The notes under the pieces were generated by a model that worked only from the letters and a program-made list of their open reading frames with translations, was not told where the DNA came from and made no database searches. DNA of 55,669 bases from Rhodococcus sp. (in: high G+C Gram-positive bacteria) (GTDB lineage: Bacteria > Actinomycetota > Actinomycetes > Mycobacteriales > Mycobacteriaceae), in NCBI GenBank assembly GCA_012514505.1, contig JAAZAD010000053.1, forward strand, positions 1 to 55,669, given 5' to 3'. The translations under genes were made by a program, and so were the position numbers. Positions within the stretch are counted from its first letter, which is position 1, and each line of letters begins with the position of its first letter. Of this stretch, positions 39,784 through 48,504 are shown piece by piece.

Positions 39784-39853
39784 TTTGCTTATCCGTCCCA
39801 CGCTTCCGGCGAAATCCGGCAAAACGCAGTTACATCCTTGTTCACTATCTAAC

Positions 39854-39988
39854 ATGCGGCCGGTGAGTAGAACGCACCGGCGCAGAATTCGCACGTACTC
39901 CGTGGTGGCGGCCGCCGTCATGGTGACGGGATTTCTGCCCACGCAGGCACTCGCCGCACCGGGGCCAGATCAACCCCAGGGTGTGTGC
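39854..39988 (+). other. Signal-peptide coding start, out of frame with the following secreted protein
   Basis: ATG 39854 opens a frame encoding RRRIRTYSVVAAAVMVTGFL then PTQALAAPGPDQPQGV, a clear Sec signal peptide. It leaves the frame of the main ORF at about 39981-39987, where the sequence is GGTGTGTGCCG. Removing two bases from the GT run would give QPQGVPFGTAQLPPGAPSAG. This suggests either a frameshift mutation or slippage in the short GT repeat, so the gene is probably 39854-41499. Confidence 0.7.
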
Positions 39989-41499
39989 CGTTCGGGACCG
40001 CGCAGTTGCCTCCCGGCGCGCCGTCTGCCGGCGGTACGGCTGGGTTCGAGAACCTGCCCGAGTTCGCCGGTGTCAACGCTCCCTCGTCCGTCGAGCTGCG
40101 CACGGTGTCGACCCAGTTCAACCGGTTCTGGGAGTTCGCGTTGGTGGGGACGGACCTGCTTGCTCGCCCCCGGCATTTTGACGAAGCCTGGCGGTACGTG
40201 CCGATGCCCGAGTGTCTACGCGGCCAACTGACCGCCATCTCGCTCGACGACGACGAGCTCGTGGCCGTCGACCGGAACGGCTGGATCTACACCATGGACA
40301 ACGCTTCCCAGTTCCCGCTGCTGTGGAACTGGACTTCCGGCTGGGGCGCGATGCTGTGGACGGGTGGCGGTCACCGACTGCCCGAAACCACCGATACGGG
40401 ATGGGCGCTGAGCGTGGCGTCCCCGTGGGACAACCAGTCGTTCACCGATATCGCCGGCCGCGTACATCAGAGCGGTCTGGCCAAGATGACGATGATTCCG
40501 GTGCTCACCGGTGACGGCAGTCGGATCACGTATCTGGACCCGTGGCTGCCCAACGATTACAGCTACGAGATCGGCAGTCCGCTCGGTGGACGGTTCCAGG
40601 CGACGTCGCTGTCCGCGTCCGCGTCGACGACGTTCGTGATGAACAAGTTCGGTGACATGTACACCCGCACTTTCGATTTCGACTCCTCGGGATCGGACTC
40701 GGTCTTCTTCCGGTACAGCTGGGAAGATCAGTCCGGTAAACCCAGTGCGCCCGGTCTCCTCGTGGAGACGCTCGACCGCAATACCGCAGCGATCCAACTA
40801 CCGGCACCGGGTTGGACACACCAGCCCAAGGTTCCCGGCGAGATCACCTCCGTCATCAGCATTCACTCCACCGGTCCCGGTCCGGAAGTTCGTGAGTTGC
40901 GAGTAGAAGGCACCCGCAACGGCGAGACGGGCTTCTGGCACAAGCCCATCGCAGCCGAACGATGGGAATTCACACCCACGGGTGCACCTCTGCAAGGGAC
41001 GCCGCAGGCAAATCCGAGCGAGGATCGTTCCACCGACACCCTCGCCCCGCCAGCCCCGTGGAATCTGTCTGCACCGCTGCCGGCGCGAGACGCCCTTGTC
41101 GACGGCCAGTTGCTCGTCGACATCGGACTCCCGTACAGCGTGATCGACCCGCGCATGCTCGACCAGATCGGGCTGACAGCGCGGCCGTCCGGCTACAGCC
41201 TGGAAGTGAAACACTTCGATCCGGCGGTCACGACTCGCGACGCCACGGTGACCACCCCGGACGGCACCCGAATCCCCGTCGTCGTGCACACCGCAGACGG
41301 GATGCGGATGACGCCGAGCGGTCCCGGACTCGGCTCCGAGCCCCGTCACTTGATCGGTGCCATCGAACTCCCGGACGACGCGTACGCCACGCGCGGATCG
41401 GAACCCGCGCTCGACGCCTTCGTCCGCGACTGGATGCGAGGCAAGCAGATCGCCCCGATCACGTTGAGCGCAACAGATCGCGATCTGGTGGTGCGCTGA
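39985..41499 (+). CDS. Large secreted protein of unknown function, body of a frameshifted gene
   Basis: A 504-residue ORF lacking its own signal peptide; the missing one lies upstream in another frame (39854-39988). Segments such as LTAISLDDDELVAVDRNGWI, TTFVMNKFGDMYTRTFDFDS and EITSVISIHSTGP recur about every 60-120 residues and suggest a beta-propeller-like fold. The C-terminal 130 residues (LVDGQLLVDIGLPYSVIDPR) look like a separate domain. No enzyme motif is visible. If the frameshift is real, only a cytoplasmic, shortened product from GTG 39985 could be made. Related proteins in Rhodococcus have no assigned role, as far as I recall. Confidence 0.6.
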   Translation: MPFGTAQLPPGAPSAGGTAGFENLPEFAGVNAPSSVELRTVSTQFNRFWEFALVGTDLLARPRHFDEAWRYVPMPECLRGQLTAISLDDDELVAVDRNGWIYTMDNASQFPLLWNWTSGWGAMLWTGGGHRLPETTDTGWALSVASPWDNQSFTDIAGRVHQSGLAKMTMIPVLTGDGSRITYLDPWLPNDYSYEIGSPLGGRFQATSLSASASTTFVMNKFGDMYTRTFDFDSSGSDSVFFRYSWEDQSGKPSAPGLLVETLDRNTAAIQLPAPGWTHQPKVPGEITSVISIHSTGPGPEVRELRVEGTRNGETGFWHKPIAAERWEFTPTGAPLQGTPQANPSEDRSTDTLAPPAPWNLSAPLPARDALVDGQLLVDIGLPYSVIDPRMLDQIGLTARPSGYSLEVKHFDPAVTTRDATVTTPDGTRIPVVVHTADGMRMTPSGPGLGSEPRHLIGAIELPDDAYATRGSEPALDAFVRDWMRGKQIAPITLSATDRDLVVR

Positions 41500-41529
41500 G
41501 TTCGGCTGCGAACGACCGTGCCGGACCGA

Positions 41530-41988
41530 CTACGGTACGAAAATCTCACCCGTCGCTGGGATGTGCTGGGCATCGGTGGTGTAGTCGACGACCACCCGGC
41601 CGGGGCCGGTGTCGATATCGAAGTGATCGCGTCGCAGCCACGGGCCTTGGAAGCGCCACGCATTGACCTCCGCAGTCATGGCGCCGGCGGCACCGGTATC
41701 GAGGTTGCGCCAGTGCGCGGTCACGGTGGTGAAGCAGTCGATGTCGGCCGAGTTGTACGTGCTCAGGCCGATCGAGTTGACGACGTACCAAAGCGACAGG
41801 GTTCCGGGTGCTTCCGGTCCCGAGAACATTTTCGCGTCCACCAACAGCACTCCACACAGCGGTGAACTGTTCGAGAGCGTGTGTACGCGCGCATTGACTT
41901 CCGCCGATGCTGGGCCGACAGAACCGAGGATTGCCGCCATACCCACGACGGCCACCAGCGACGAGCGAGCCAACCAGATGCGACGCAT
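41530..41988 (-). CDS. Small secreted protein of unknown function
   Basis: A 152-residue protein with signal peptide MRRIWLARSSLVAVVGMAAI ending GPASA, cleaved before EVNAR. The mature part has two cysteines (SSPLCGV and ADIDCFTT) likely to form a disulfide, and beta-strand-like segments TVTAHWRNLDTGAAGAMTAE and GPGRVVVDYTTDAQH, suggestive of an immunoglobulin-like or beta-sandwich fold. It converges on the secreted protein gene ending at 41499. No family is recognised. Confidence 0.7.
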   Translation of the reverse strand: MRRIWLARSSLVAVVGMAAILGSVGPASAEVNARVHTLSNSSPLCGVLLVDAKMFSGPEAPGTLSLWYVVNSIGLSTYNSADIDCFTTVTAHWRNLDTGAAGAMTAEVNAWRFQGPWLRRDHFDIDTGPGRVVVDYTTDAQHIPATGEIFVP

Positions 41989-41991
41989 GAA

Positions 41992-42573
41992 CTACTCCTG
42001 TCTGTGATCTGTCGATGTACGAACCCGGTACTGCAGATGCACCATCCCGTTGGTGAACCGCCGCTCCTCCTCGAGTTCGAGGTCGAGGCGAACGTCGTCG
42101 GGATAGAAGCGTTTGCCTCCGCCCACGATGGTGGGGACGACGATGACCTCGACTTGGTCGATCAGTCCGGCGTGAAAGGCGTGCGCAGCCAGGGTGGGAC
42201 CGTCGACGTACAGATCGCCGGGGGACTCGTCCTTCAGGAGCTGAACGGCAGAAGGATCGAAAGTTCGCTCGAGTGTGGTGTTGCGGGTTGGAACGGATTC
42301 CAACGTGGTGGAGTAGACGATCTTGCGAGCTCGTTGCCAGACCTCGGCCCATTTGGCCGACTCCGGTGACTGCGCGGCAGCCGCAGGATCGGTCTCCCAC
42401 ACCTGCATCAGCTCGTACATGCGCCGTCCGTACAGGTAGGTGGTGACGCGCTCGGCTCTCGCGGTGACGAACGCGAGCACCTCTTCGTCCGGGACCGCCC
42501 AGTCGAAATTGCCCTGTTCGTCGGCGATGTAGCCGTCGAGTGATCCGATCACGGAGTAGATCAGCTTTGGCAT
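41992..42573 (-). CDS. Dihydrofolate reductase family (RibD C-terminal domain) protein
   Basis: A 193-residue protein of the RibD-C/dihydrofolate-reductase-like family: LIYSVIGSLDGYIADEQGNF at the N-terminus, RRMYELMQVWE, then a KIVYSTTL strand, GDLYVDGPTLAAHAFHAGLI and VVPTIVGGGKRFYP, the latter a typical NADPH-binding glycine motif. Members of this subgroup are NADPH-dependent reductases of unknown substrate, often stress-linked. It lies three bases before the secreted protein gene ending at 41988 on the same strand and may be cotranscribed with it. Confidence 0.85.
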   Translation of the reverse strand: MPKLIYSVIGSLDGYIADEQGNFDWAVPDEEVLAFVTARAERVTTYLYGRRMYELMQVWETDPAAAAQSPESAKWAEVWQRARKIVYSTTLESVPTRNTTLERTFDPSAVQLLKDESPGDLYVDGPTLAAHAFHAGLIDQVEVIVVPTIVGGGKRFYPDDVRLDLELEEERRFTNGMVHLQYRVRTSTDHRQE

Positions 42574-42590
42574 GCCACGAACCTAACTGC

Positions 42591-43265
42591 TCACCACAGG
42601 TATTGGTGGTGAATCAGTGCGTCGATCACCAGCACGGCGCCGAAGACGAAGAACAGCACGCGCACCGAAACCGGGCCGTACCGGGTGATCAGCCGGACGA
42701 TCTTGCGGTACACCCGCCGAGCGACCCCGCGTCGACTCAACGAGAGAAGAAGAATTGCCAGCGGTGGCAGCAAGGCGACGGCGCAGTAGACAACCACGAT
42801 CAGTGGCCACCAGCCGGGTAGGGGGGCCTGCGCCGCAAGCATCGCCAATCCCGCCAGGTAGGGGATCGCCGTGGGTGCCTGAGCGAGGCCGATGACCACC
42901 CCGGCGATCCCGAGGACCCACGGGCGTCGGCGAAGTGACCGAGCCTTGGCGGGCGGCGCAGAAGCCTGCGGTAAGCAGGCCAGAACAAGCAGAACGATGC
43001 CGACCGCCAGACCACCCCAGTACCGCAACGTGGGTGTCAGTTCGAAGTCGAGCAATTCGGTCAGGAAGCTCAGCCCCAGCACCGTGCACAGGCCGAAGGT
43101 GCCGGTGACTGCGAAAACCCCGCCGAGAAAGCTCAGCCCTCCAGCGAGAGGTGACCGGCGCGCGAGCCGGCTGTCGTAGACGACGGCGGTGGTGACGCCC
43201 ACCAACAGCACGTCGAGCGAATCGAGGAATGCCAGGCCCGCGAGAGCGAACAAAAGGGGCAGCAT
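42591..43265 (-). CDS. GAP-family (Sap/SfLAP-like) integral membrane protein
   Basis: A 224-residue protein with six transmembrane helices. The first (LLFALAGLAFLDSLDVLLVG) contains the LD-SLD motif typical of the GAP/SfLAP family that includes the mycobacterial sulfolipid-addressing protein Sap. LPGWWPLIVVVYCAVALLPP and RVLFFVFGAVLVIDALI are later helices. Such proteins assist export or assembly of cell-envelope glycolipids made with MmpL transporters, and an MmpL-type gene is divergent here at 43455. ATG 43265 was chosen because the upstream 28 residues are not hydrophobic or conserved. The lipid is unknown. Confidence 0.75.
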   Translation of the reverse strand: MLPLLFALAGLAFLDSLDVLLVGVTTAVVYDSRLARRSPLAGGLSFLGGVFAVTGTFGLCTVLGLSFLTELLDFELTPTLRYWGGLAVGIVLLVLACLPQASAPPAKARSLRRRPWVLGIAGVVIGLAQAPTAIPYLAGLAMLAAQAPLPGWWPLIVVVYCAVALLPPLAILLLSLSRRGVARRVYRKIVRLITRYGPVSVRVLFFVFGAVLVIDALIHHQYLW

Positions 43266-43454
43266 GACGTAGGAATCGTACTGGCGGATGAGGCGGGATG
43301 CCCAATCTCGGGGAAAACCCTGATGACACAGGGCCGTCCACCCCACCATGATGATCTTGACTGTGAGTGAGACTGCGGTCGTTCGGTACTCGAGCCAGCA
43401 CTATCCAGTGCCGGCAAGCAACACAGAGTCAGCACACAATCTTAGGGGAATATT

Positions 43455-45770
43455 GTGTCCGTCTATCTCTACCGATTCGGCAAGTTCGCGTTTCGACGAA
43501 AGTGGATCGTCCTGCCTGTCTGGCTGGTCTTCGTCATCGCATTGGGGGGCGTCGCCTCAGCGATCTCGAAGCCCATGGAGGACAACTTCACCATGCCCGA
43601 CCTGCCGTCCGAGAGGGCGACGGAAATCATGGACGAGCACTTCCCGGGTATGTCGGCGGCCTTCGATTTCGACGCCGTGACCGGCGTTTACGTCATCGGT
43701 GCGCCCGAGGGCACGCGCCTGACCGACCCGCAGAACCGCGCGGCCGTCGACGCGTTGATCGCCGAACTGAACGGGCTCGGCATCGTCGACCACTCGGCGT
43801 CGCTCGAGAATCCGATCGCTGCCACCGAGGAGATGGGATGCCTCGGCGGTGATCGGAGCAGCCCGGACTTCTTGTCCACCTGCACGGGCGCGCCGCTCAA
43901 CGTCCTCAACTCGGATAATCCGGACACCGTCGCCGTCCTGGACGTGCCCTTCGCGATCGCGTCGTTCGAAGACATCACTCCCGAGGATCGAACAGCCGCG
44001 TACGACGCCGGAAACATCGCACGTGACGCCGGACTCGAGGTCGAGCTGAGCGGCAGCATCGCCATGGAGGAAGGCGCCCCGGGCGGATCGGCCGAGATGA
44101 TCGGCATGGGGGTGGCGTTGATCGTGATGATCATCGCGTTCGGTGCTCTCGTGGCAGCGTTCGTTCCGATCATCACCGCCATCGTCGGACTGGGTGCGGC
44201 CACCTCGCTGATCCTGGCGGGCACATCCGTCGTCACCATCCCCACATTCACCACCTTCCTGGCGTCGATGATCGGCATCGCGCTGTCCATCGACTACGCC
44301 CTGTTCATCGTCTCCCGGTACAAGCATGAGCTCAGCGTCTCGTCCGATCCGGAGGAAGCGGCGGGACGTGCTGTGGGTACCGCAGGTTCTGCGGTCGTGT
44401 TCGCCGGCCTGACAGTGGTGATCGCGCTCAGCGGCCTCAGCATCGTCGGCGTCGATTTCCTGACGTTCATGGGACTCGGTGGCGCCATAGCGGCTGCCTT
44501 CGCGGTGATCGTTGCTTTGACGTTGATGCCGGCCTTGCTGGGCGCGTTCGGCCGGTTCCTCTTCAAGCCGAAGGTGCCGTTCGTGGCGAAGCACGATCCG
44601 GAGGACGACACCTCCGTCACCAACGGTCAACGGGTGGCACGGCTGATCGGCAAGGTTCCTGCCGTCACGCTGGCGCTCGCCGTCGTGTTCCTCGGTGTGC
44701 TTGCCGTGCCGGCCTCCGGCCTCGAGCTGGGTCTGCCAGGGGAAGAAAGCATGCCTACCGAGTCCACCGTGCGCAAGGCCTACGAACTGCGCACCGACGG
44801 GTTCGGTGAAGGCAGCAACGGTGTGCTGCAAGTGGCGGTCGATTTGTCCGATGTGGCTGTGGACGAACGGGATACCGCACTCGACCTGTTGCGCACCGAG
44901 ATGGAGTCCTACGACCAGATGGACTACGTTGTCGGACCGACCAGAAGCGAGGACGGGGCCGGCGCACTGTTCCAGGCGATCCCGCTGTCCGGGCCGAACA
45001 ACCAGGACACGAAAGACCTCGTCCAGGAGGTCCGCGGCGCAGAAGGTGAACTCGCCGAGCAGTTCGGAATGCAATACGGCGTCACGGGCACCACGGCCAT
45101 ATTTGCGGACGTGGACGACAAGTTGCTCGGCTCGATCGTGCCGTACATGAGCATCGTTGCGGGAGCCGCGTTCCTGCTGCTGATCCTCGTGTTCCGTTCG
45201 ATTCTGGTGCCGTTGACGGCGGCTCTCGGATTCCTGTTGTCGATGGCGGCGACTTTCGGTGCCACGGTGCTGATCTTCCAGGAGGGTGCGCTGGGCCTGA
45301 TCTCCGATCCCGGCCCGATCGTCAGCTTCCTTCCGATCATGTTGATCGGCTTGGTATTCGGTCTCGCGATGGACTACCAGGTCTTCCTGGTCACGCGGAT
45401 GCGTGAGGAATACGTGCACGGTGCGACGCCGAAGCAGGCGATGGTCAAGGGCTACCACCACGGCGCACGCGTGGTGACCGCCGCTGCGATCATCATGATC
45501 TCGGTGTTCAGTGCCTTCATGCTCGAAGAGAACGTGGCAGCGAAATCTATGGGCTTCGCGCTGGCCGTCGGTGTATTGCTCGACGCCTTCATCGTTCGGA
45601 TGGTCATCATCCCGTCGCTGCTGGCGCTGATGGGCGAAGCAGCCTGGTGGCTCCCGAAGTGGCTCGACAGGATTCTGCCGAACATCGACATCGAGGGTGC
45701 CAAGCTCGGACCGAGGACAGCCCCCGAACCGGAGGAGGAAGGGGAGTTGGTCTCGGTCAGCCGATATTGA
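43455..45770 (+). CDS. MMPL-family RND transporter
   Basis: A 771-residue transporter with 12 transmembrane helices in two RND repeats. Each repeat has a large extracytoplasmic loop, and the conserved intramembrane segments IALSIDYALFIVSRYKHEL and LVFGLAMDYQVFLVTRMREE carry the Asp-Tyr proton-relay pairs of MmpL proteins. These transporters export lipids or siderophores to the mycomembrane. GTG 43455 follows TAGGGGA at good spacing. The neighbour at 42591 (GAP/Sap-like) supports a lipid-export role. The last 14 bases overlap the 3' end of the converging VOC gene. Confidence 0.92.
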   Translation: MSVYLYRFGKFAFRRKWIVLPVWLVFVIALGGVASAISKPMEDNFTMPDLPSERATEIMDEHFPGMSAAFDFDAVTGVYVIGAPEGTRLTDPQNRAAVDALIAELNGLGIVDHSASLENPIAATEEMGCLGGDRSSPDFLSTCTGAPLNVLNSDNPDTVAVLDVPFAIASFEDITPEDRTAAYDAGNIARDAGLEVELSGSIAMEEGAPGGSAEMIGMGVALIVMIIAFGALVAAFVPIITAIVGLGAATSLILAGTSVVTIPTFTTFLASMIGIALSIDYALFIVSRYKHELSVSSDPEEAAGRAVGTAGSAVVFAGLTVVIALSGLSIVGVDFLTFMGLGGAIAAAFAVIVALTLMPALLGAFGRFLFKPKVPFVAKHDPEDDTSVTNGQRVARLIGKVPAVTLALAVVFLGVLAVPASGLELGLPGEESMPTESTVRKAYELRTDGFGEGSNGVLQVAVDLSDVAVDERDTALDLLRTEMESYDQMDYVVGPTRSEDGAGALFQAIPLSGPNNQDTKDLVQEVRGAEGELAEQFGMQYGVTGTTAIFADVDDKLLGSIVPYMSIVAGAAFLLLILVFRSILVPLTAALGFLLSMAATFGATVLIFQEGALGLISDPGPIVSFLPIMLIGLVFGLAMDYQVFLVTRMREEYVHGATPKQAMVKGYHHGARVVTAAAIIMISVFSAFMLEENVAAKSMGFALAVGVLLDAFIVRMVIIPSLLALMGEAAWWLPKWLDRILPNIDIEGAKLGPRTAPEPEEEGELVSVSRY

Positions 45771-46161
45771 CCATCCAGCCGATGCCGAACTTGTCGACGA
45801 GCATTCCGAACTTGGCACCCCACGGTGCGTCACCGAGCGGCATGGTCACGTTCGCGCCGTCGGACAGTTTGTCCCAGTAGCCGGTCAGCTCGGTTTCGTC
45901 GTCGCCGCTCAGGGATATCGAGATGTTGTCTCCGACGTTGTGCGACATGCCGTTCGGGGTGTCCGAACCCATGAGGACCAGACCGTTGTCGGCCGTCAAC
46001 ATGGCGTGCATGATCTTGTCCTGCTCGGCGGCGTCCTCGCTGGCGTGAAACTCGCCGAACGTGCTGAGAGTCAGTTCTCCGCCGAGCACCGATTGGTAGA
46101 ACTCCATCGCCTGCTTGGCGGTGTCCCGAAAGCTGAGATAGGGGTTGAGCATGGTCGGCAT
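45757..46161 (-). CDS. VOC (glyoxalase/PhnB-like) protein
   Basis: A 134-residue PhnB-type vicinal-oxygen-chelate protein. It has MLNPYLSFRDTAKQAMEFYQ, LGGELTLSTFGEF, an IMHAMLTADNGLVLMGSDTP strand and the C-terminal LGDAPWGAKFGMLVDKFGIG with W and metal-side residues. PhnB-like members bind small molecules and often lack full metal ligation. ATG 46161 begins the canonical MPTMLNPYLSF; six further codons upstream are possible. Its 3' end overlaps that of the mmpL-like gene, so the two converge without a terminator. Confidence 0.85.
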   Translation of the reverse strand: MPTMLNPYLSFRDTAKQAMEFYQSVLGGELTLSTFGEFHASEDAAEQDKIMHAMLTADNGLVLMGSDTPNGMSHNVGDNISISLSGDDETELTGYWDKLSDGANVTMPLGDAPWGAKFGMLVDKFGIGWMVNIG

Positions 46162-46200
46162 GGCCACTCCTAGCGTCATGTGATGGGTGTCACATGAACG

Positions 46201-46968
46201 CTACTGCACGGAGATGGCTGATGTCGCCGCAGAAAGACGCCCGTAAGCGGCAACCGTCTCGGGTGCCAGCTTGCTGTGATCCACGACCACACCCGACGCC
46301 AGGTGCTCGTCGTAGGGAATCTGCTCGACGCCCCACACCCGGCCCGCCAGGTACTCGCGGAGCTGATCGACATCGACCTGCCAGCCCTTCGCGTCCTGAT
46401 TGGACACCGCGATCACGGTGCGTGCAAGACCAGCTGCGCCGAGGGTGCTCGCAATGGATTCGAGAGCGCCGCGCATCCGATTGAAGGCATCTGCCCGGCA
46501 CGGCACGGTCAGCACGATCGGGGCCTTCTTGTCGGTGAGAAGCGGCGCCAGGTACGACGCGCGAAGTCGATGCCCGACGTCGTACACGCCGGCAACAGCG
46601 CGTGAGCGCAGGTACAGGTCGACGGCGCCGAAGTCTGCGTTCCCGGCTGTGTGCTCTCCGGCTCGCTGCAGCAGTCTGACGCCCGCGGCGGTGCGGGAGG
46701 AGCAGGCCTCGAAGACGTCGTCCTTGATGGGTCCGCCCGACGACGTGGCGACCAACTGCTCGAGGTTCCCCTTCGACAGGTGTGTGTCGGCGCCACGGTC
46801 GGCAAGATCGCCACCGGCGGGCGTCGTATCGACAGCAACCACCGGAAATCCTTGGGTGGCAGTGACATTCGCAAGCCCCAGAGCTGTGGTGGTGCCACCA
46901 GCCCCGCCGCAGGCGCCGAGGACGAGCGTGAGGGGTGCGAGGGTCAGCGCGGACTGCGTTTCTGTCAT
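46201..46968 (-). CDS. MinD/ParA-like ATPase-fold protein with degenerate P-loop
   Basis: A 255-residue member of the MinD/ParA superfamily as found beside type VII secretion genes. The nucleotide motif reads GACGGAGGTTTALGLANVTA, in which the usual GK-T(S/T) lysine is Gly. VVAVDTTPAGGDLADRG matches the Walker A' Asp strand, and VYDVGHRLRAS and VIAVSNQDAKGWQVD follow. Loss of the P-loop Lys suggests altered or absent ATP hydrolysis. Its start overlaps the stop of the proline-rich membrane protein by four bases, so the two are made together and probably interact. Relation to an ESX apparatus is by analogy. Confidence 0.75.
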   Translation of the reverse strand: MTETQSALTLAPLTLVLGACGGAGGTTTALGLANVTATQGFPVVAVDTTPAGGDLADRGADTHLSKGNLEQLVATSSGGPIKDDVFEACSSRTAAGVRLLQRAGEHTAGNADFGAVDLYLRSRAVAGVYDVGHRLRASYLAPLLTDKKAPIVLTVPCRADAFNRMRGALESIASTLGAAGLARTVIAVSNQDAKGWQVDVDQLREYLAGRVWGVEQIPYDEHLASGVVVDHSKLAPETVAAYGRLSAATSAISVQ

Positions 46969-47969
46969 GGCTTACTTCCCATACGAGTGATGAACGATTT
47001 GCCGTCGATCTCGGTGGTGTCGATGTACATCTCGTAGTTCTCCACCTTGGACGCCGACATGCGAACGGCGAGGTCGAGCTTGAATTGCCCCGGAGCCCTC
47101 TCCGTGATCGTGGCGCAGTAGTCCGTGTCGACGGGTGCCTGGTCGATTCCGTCCTGAATGTCCTGGGCGTCCACGGCGAGCGCATCCGGCGCAGACAGTG
47201 CGTACGCCTGCTCGCCGTCTCGTGCCACGTAGTAGGCGTGCTCGAAAGCCAGGATCACGTTGGGTCCACTCGACTGGTCGCCCGGCCCGTTGCTGGTGAT
47301 CGTGTTGCCGTCGGTGGATTCGACGCAGAAGTTGTCCGCCGCAGCGGTGGTCGTGGGTGCGGCGGCGTTTGCCGTGTCGTCGTTGCCGAGTCCGCCTGGC
47401 TTGCTGGCGATGGCAATGACGACAATGCCGACCAGCAACGCTGCGACAGCGCCGAAGGCGCCGATCAGAATCGGTCGCTTGGACTTCTGCTTCGGCGGTT
47501 GTTGCGGGTGCGGCACCTGCGGAGGTTGTGGGGGTTGCGGAGTCGGCTCGGCGACCGGTGGGGGAGGCGGCGGCGTTGCCGATGCGGTGGGGGTGCCGGC
47601 CGAGTTCGCGGACGTTTCGGGTGCCCTGGACGGTGTGGGTGCCTTGGTGGGCTTCGGCACCTTGGGCGTGCGCGTTTTGCGCGGCTTTCTCGACGACACA
47701 ACGGTTTCCGACTCCGGATTGGCCGCAAGCCAAGTGGGTGTCGGGGCGTCCCGTGATGCGGAGGGTTCGGCGGCCGCTGCGGGGGCCTTGTAGTCGGGCT
47801 CGGCTACCGGCTCGGCTGGGGGAGCCGAAACCGGGCCGGGCGCAGTGTTGGGTGCCGGAGGCTCCGGTGTGGGCACTGGTGCCGAGCCTTCAGGCGTTGC
47901 GGCAGGCTCGAATGGCGGGAACCATTGACCGTAACGATCCTGTTCTCCGCGGTCGGAATTTGTCACCAT
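46965..47969 (-). CDS. Proline-rich single-pass membrane protein with extracytoplasmic domain
   Basis: A 334-residue protein. Residues 1-165 are disordered and rich in Pro, Ala, Glu and Thr (with PKVPKPTKAPTPSRAP-type stretches). One transmembrane helix follows at about 170-190 (PILIGAFGAVAALLVGIVVI), and then an external domain of about 140 residues with two cysteines (FCVESTDGN, DTDYCATI). The architecture resembles membrane proteins of actinobacterial ESX-linked loci. The gene overlaps the MinD-like gene by four bases. An N-terminal cytoplasmic proline-rich tail next to a MinD-like partner suggests a membrane-tethered assembly; function unknown. Confidence 0.75.
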   Translation of the reverse strand: MVTNSDRGEQDRYGQWFPPFEPAATPEGSAPVPTPEPPAPNTAPGPVSAPPAEPVAEPDYKAPAAAAEPSASRDAPTPTWLAANPESETVVSSRKPRKTRTPKVPKPTKAPTPSRAPETSANSAGTPTASATPPPPPPVAEPTPQPPQPPQVPHPQQPPKQKSKRPILIGAFGAVAALLVGIVVIAIASKPGGLGNDDTANAAAPTTTAAADNFCVESTDGNTITSNGPGDQSSGPNVILAFEHAYYVARDGEQAYALSAPDALAVDAQDIQDGIDQAPVDTDYCATITERAPGQFKLDLAVRMSASKVENYEMYIDTTEIDGKSFITRMGSKP

Positions 47970-48062
47970 CGAATCTTCTTCTCCGCCCCCGTGACCGTCG
48001 TCCCCTGTTGCTATGTCTGATTCGTCAAGATATCAGTACCGCGACGACGGGCCCGCACACGA

Positions 48063-48395
48063 TCAGGGCAGCTTCGCGACGGTCATGAGCACCACCGAGT
48101 CTTTGATCGCCTCCAAAGAATGCAGAGCTTGCGGGACGACGAGCAGGTCGTCGCGTCTGCCGTCCCACGAGACGTCGCCCGCCCGGAGTGTCACCCGCCC
48201 CTGGAGTACCTGCACGGTCGCCTCTCCGGGGTTGTCGTGCTCACTCAGTTCCGTGCCCGCTGTCATCGCGATCAGTGTCTGCCGTAGGACGTGTTCGTGA
48301 CCGCCGTACACGGTGTGCGCGGCGCGTCCACTCGAAGCTGCTGCTGCCTTCTCGAGCTGCTCTCGGGCGAGTGCTTCCAACGACCGTTTCATCAT
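48063..48395 (-). CDS. Cupin-domain protein
   Basis: A 110-residue single cupin. It has the two barrel motifs LSEHDNPGEATVQVLQGRVT (His-containing motif 1, with Glu) and DDLLVVPQALHSLEAIKDSV (motif 2 with His), and a helical N-terminus (RSLEALAREQLEKAAAASSG). The metal site is plausible but one ligand is not obvious. The start is ATG 48395 or the adjacent ATG 48392. It is divergent from sdhB. Proteins of this size often act in redox or stress defence, but no substrate can be assigned. Confidence 0.8.
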   Translation of the reverse strand: MMKRSLEALAREQLEKAAAASSGRAAHTVYGGHEHVLRQTLIAMTAGTELSEHDNPGEATVQVLQGRVTLRAGDVSWDGRRDDLLVVPQALHSLEAIKDSVVLMTVAKLP

Positions 48396-48504
48396 GAGGC
48401 GCCTCTTCGTTTCGGTGTGTGTCCACCACGAATGCTAGACAATCGGCGCAGGTCGCAAGGCAGGATTCGGTGTGGGTTTACCGGGCCCGGTGAGGTGGTA
48501 CTCG

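Noticed and set aside
43557-45833. 758-residue minus-strand open frame opposite the MMPL gene
   Set aside because: Rich in His, Arg, Asp and Gln as expected for the complement of a membrane-protein gene; no domains.
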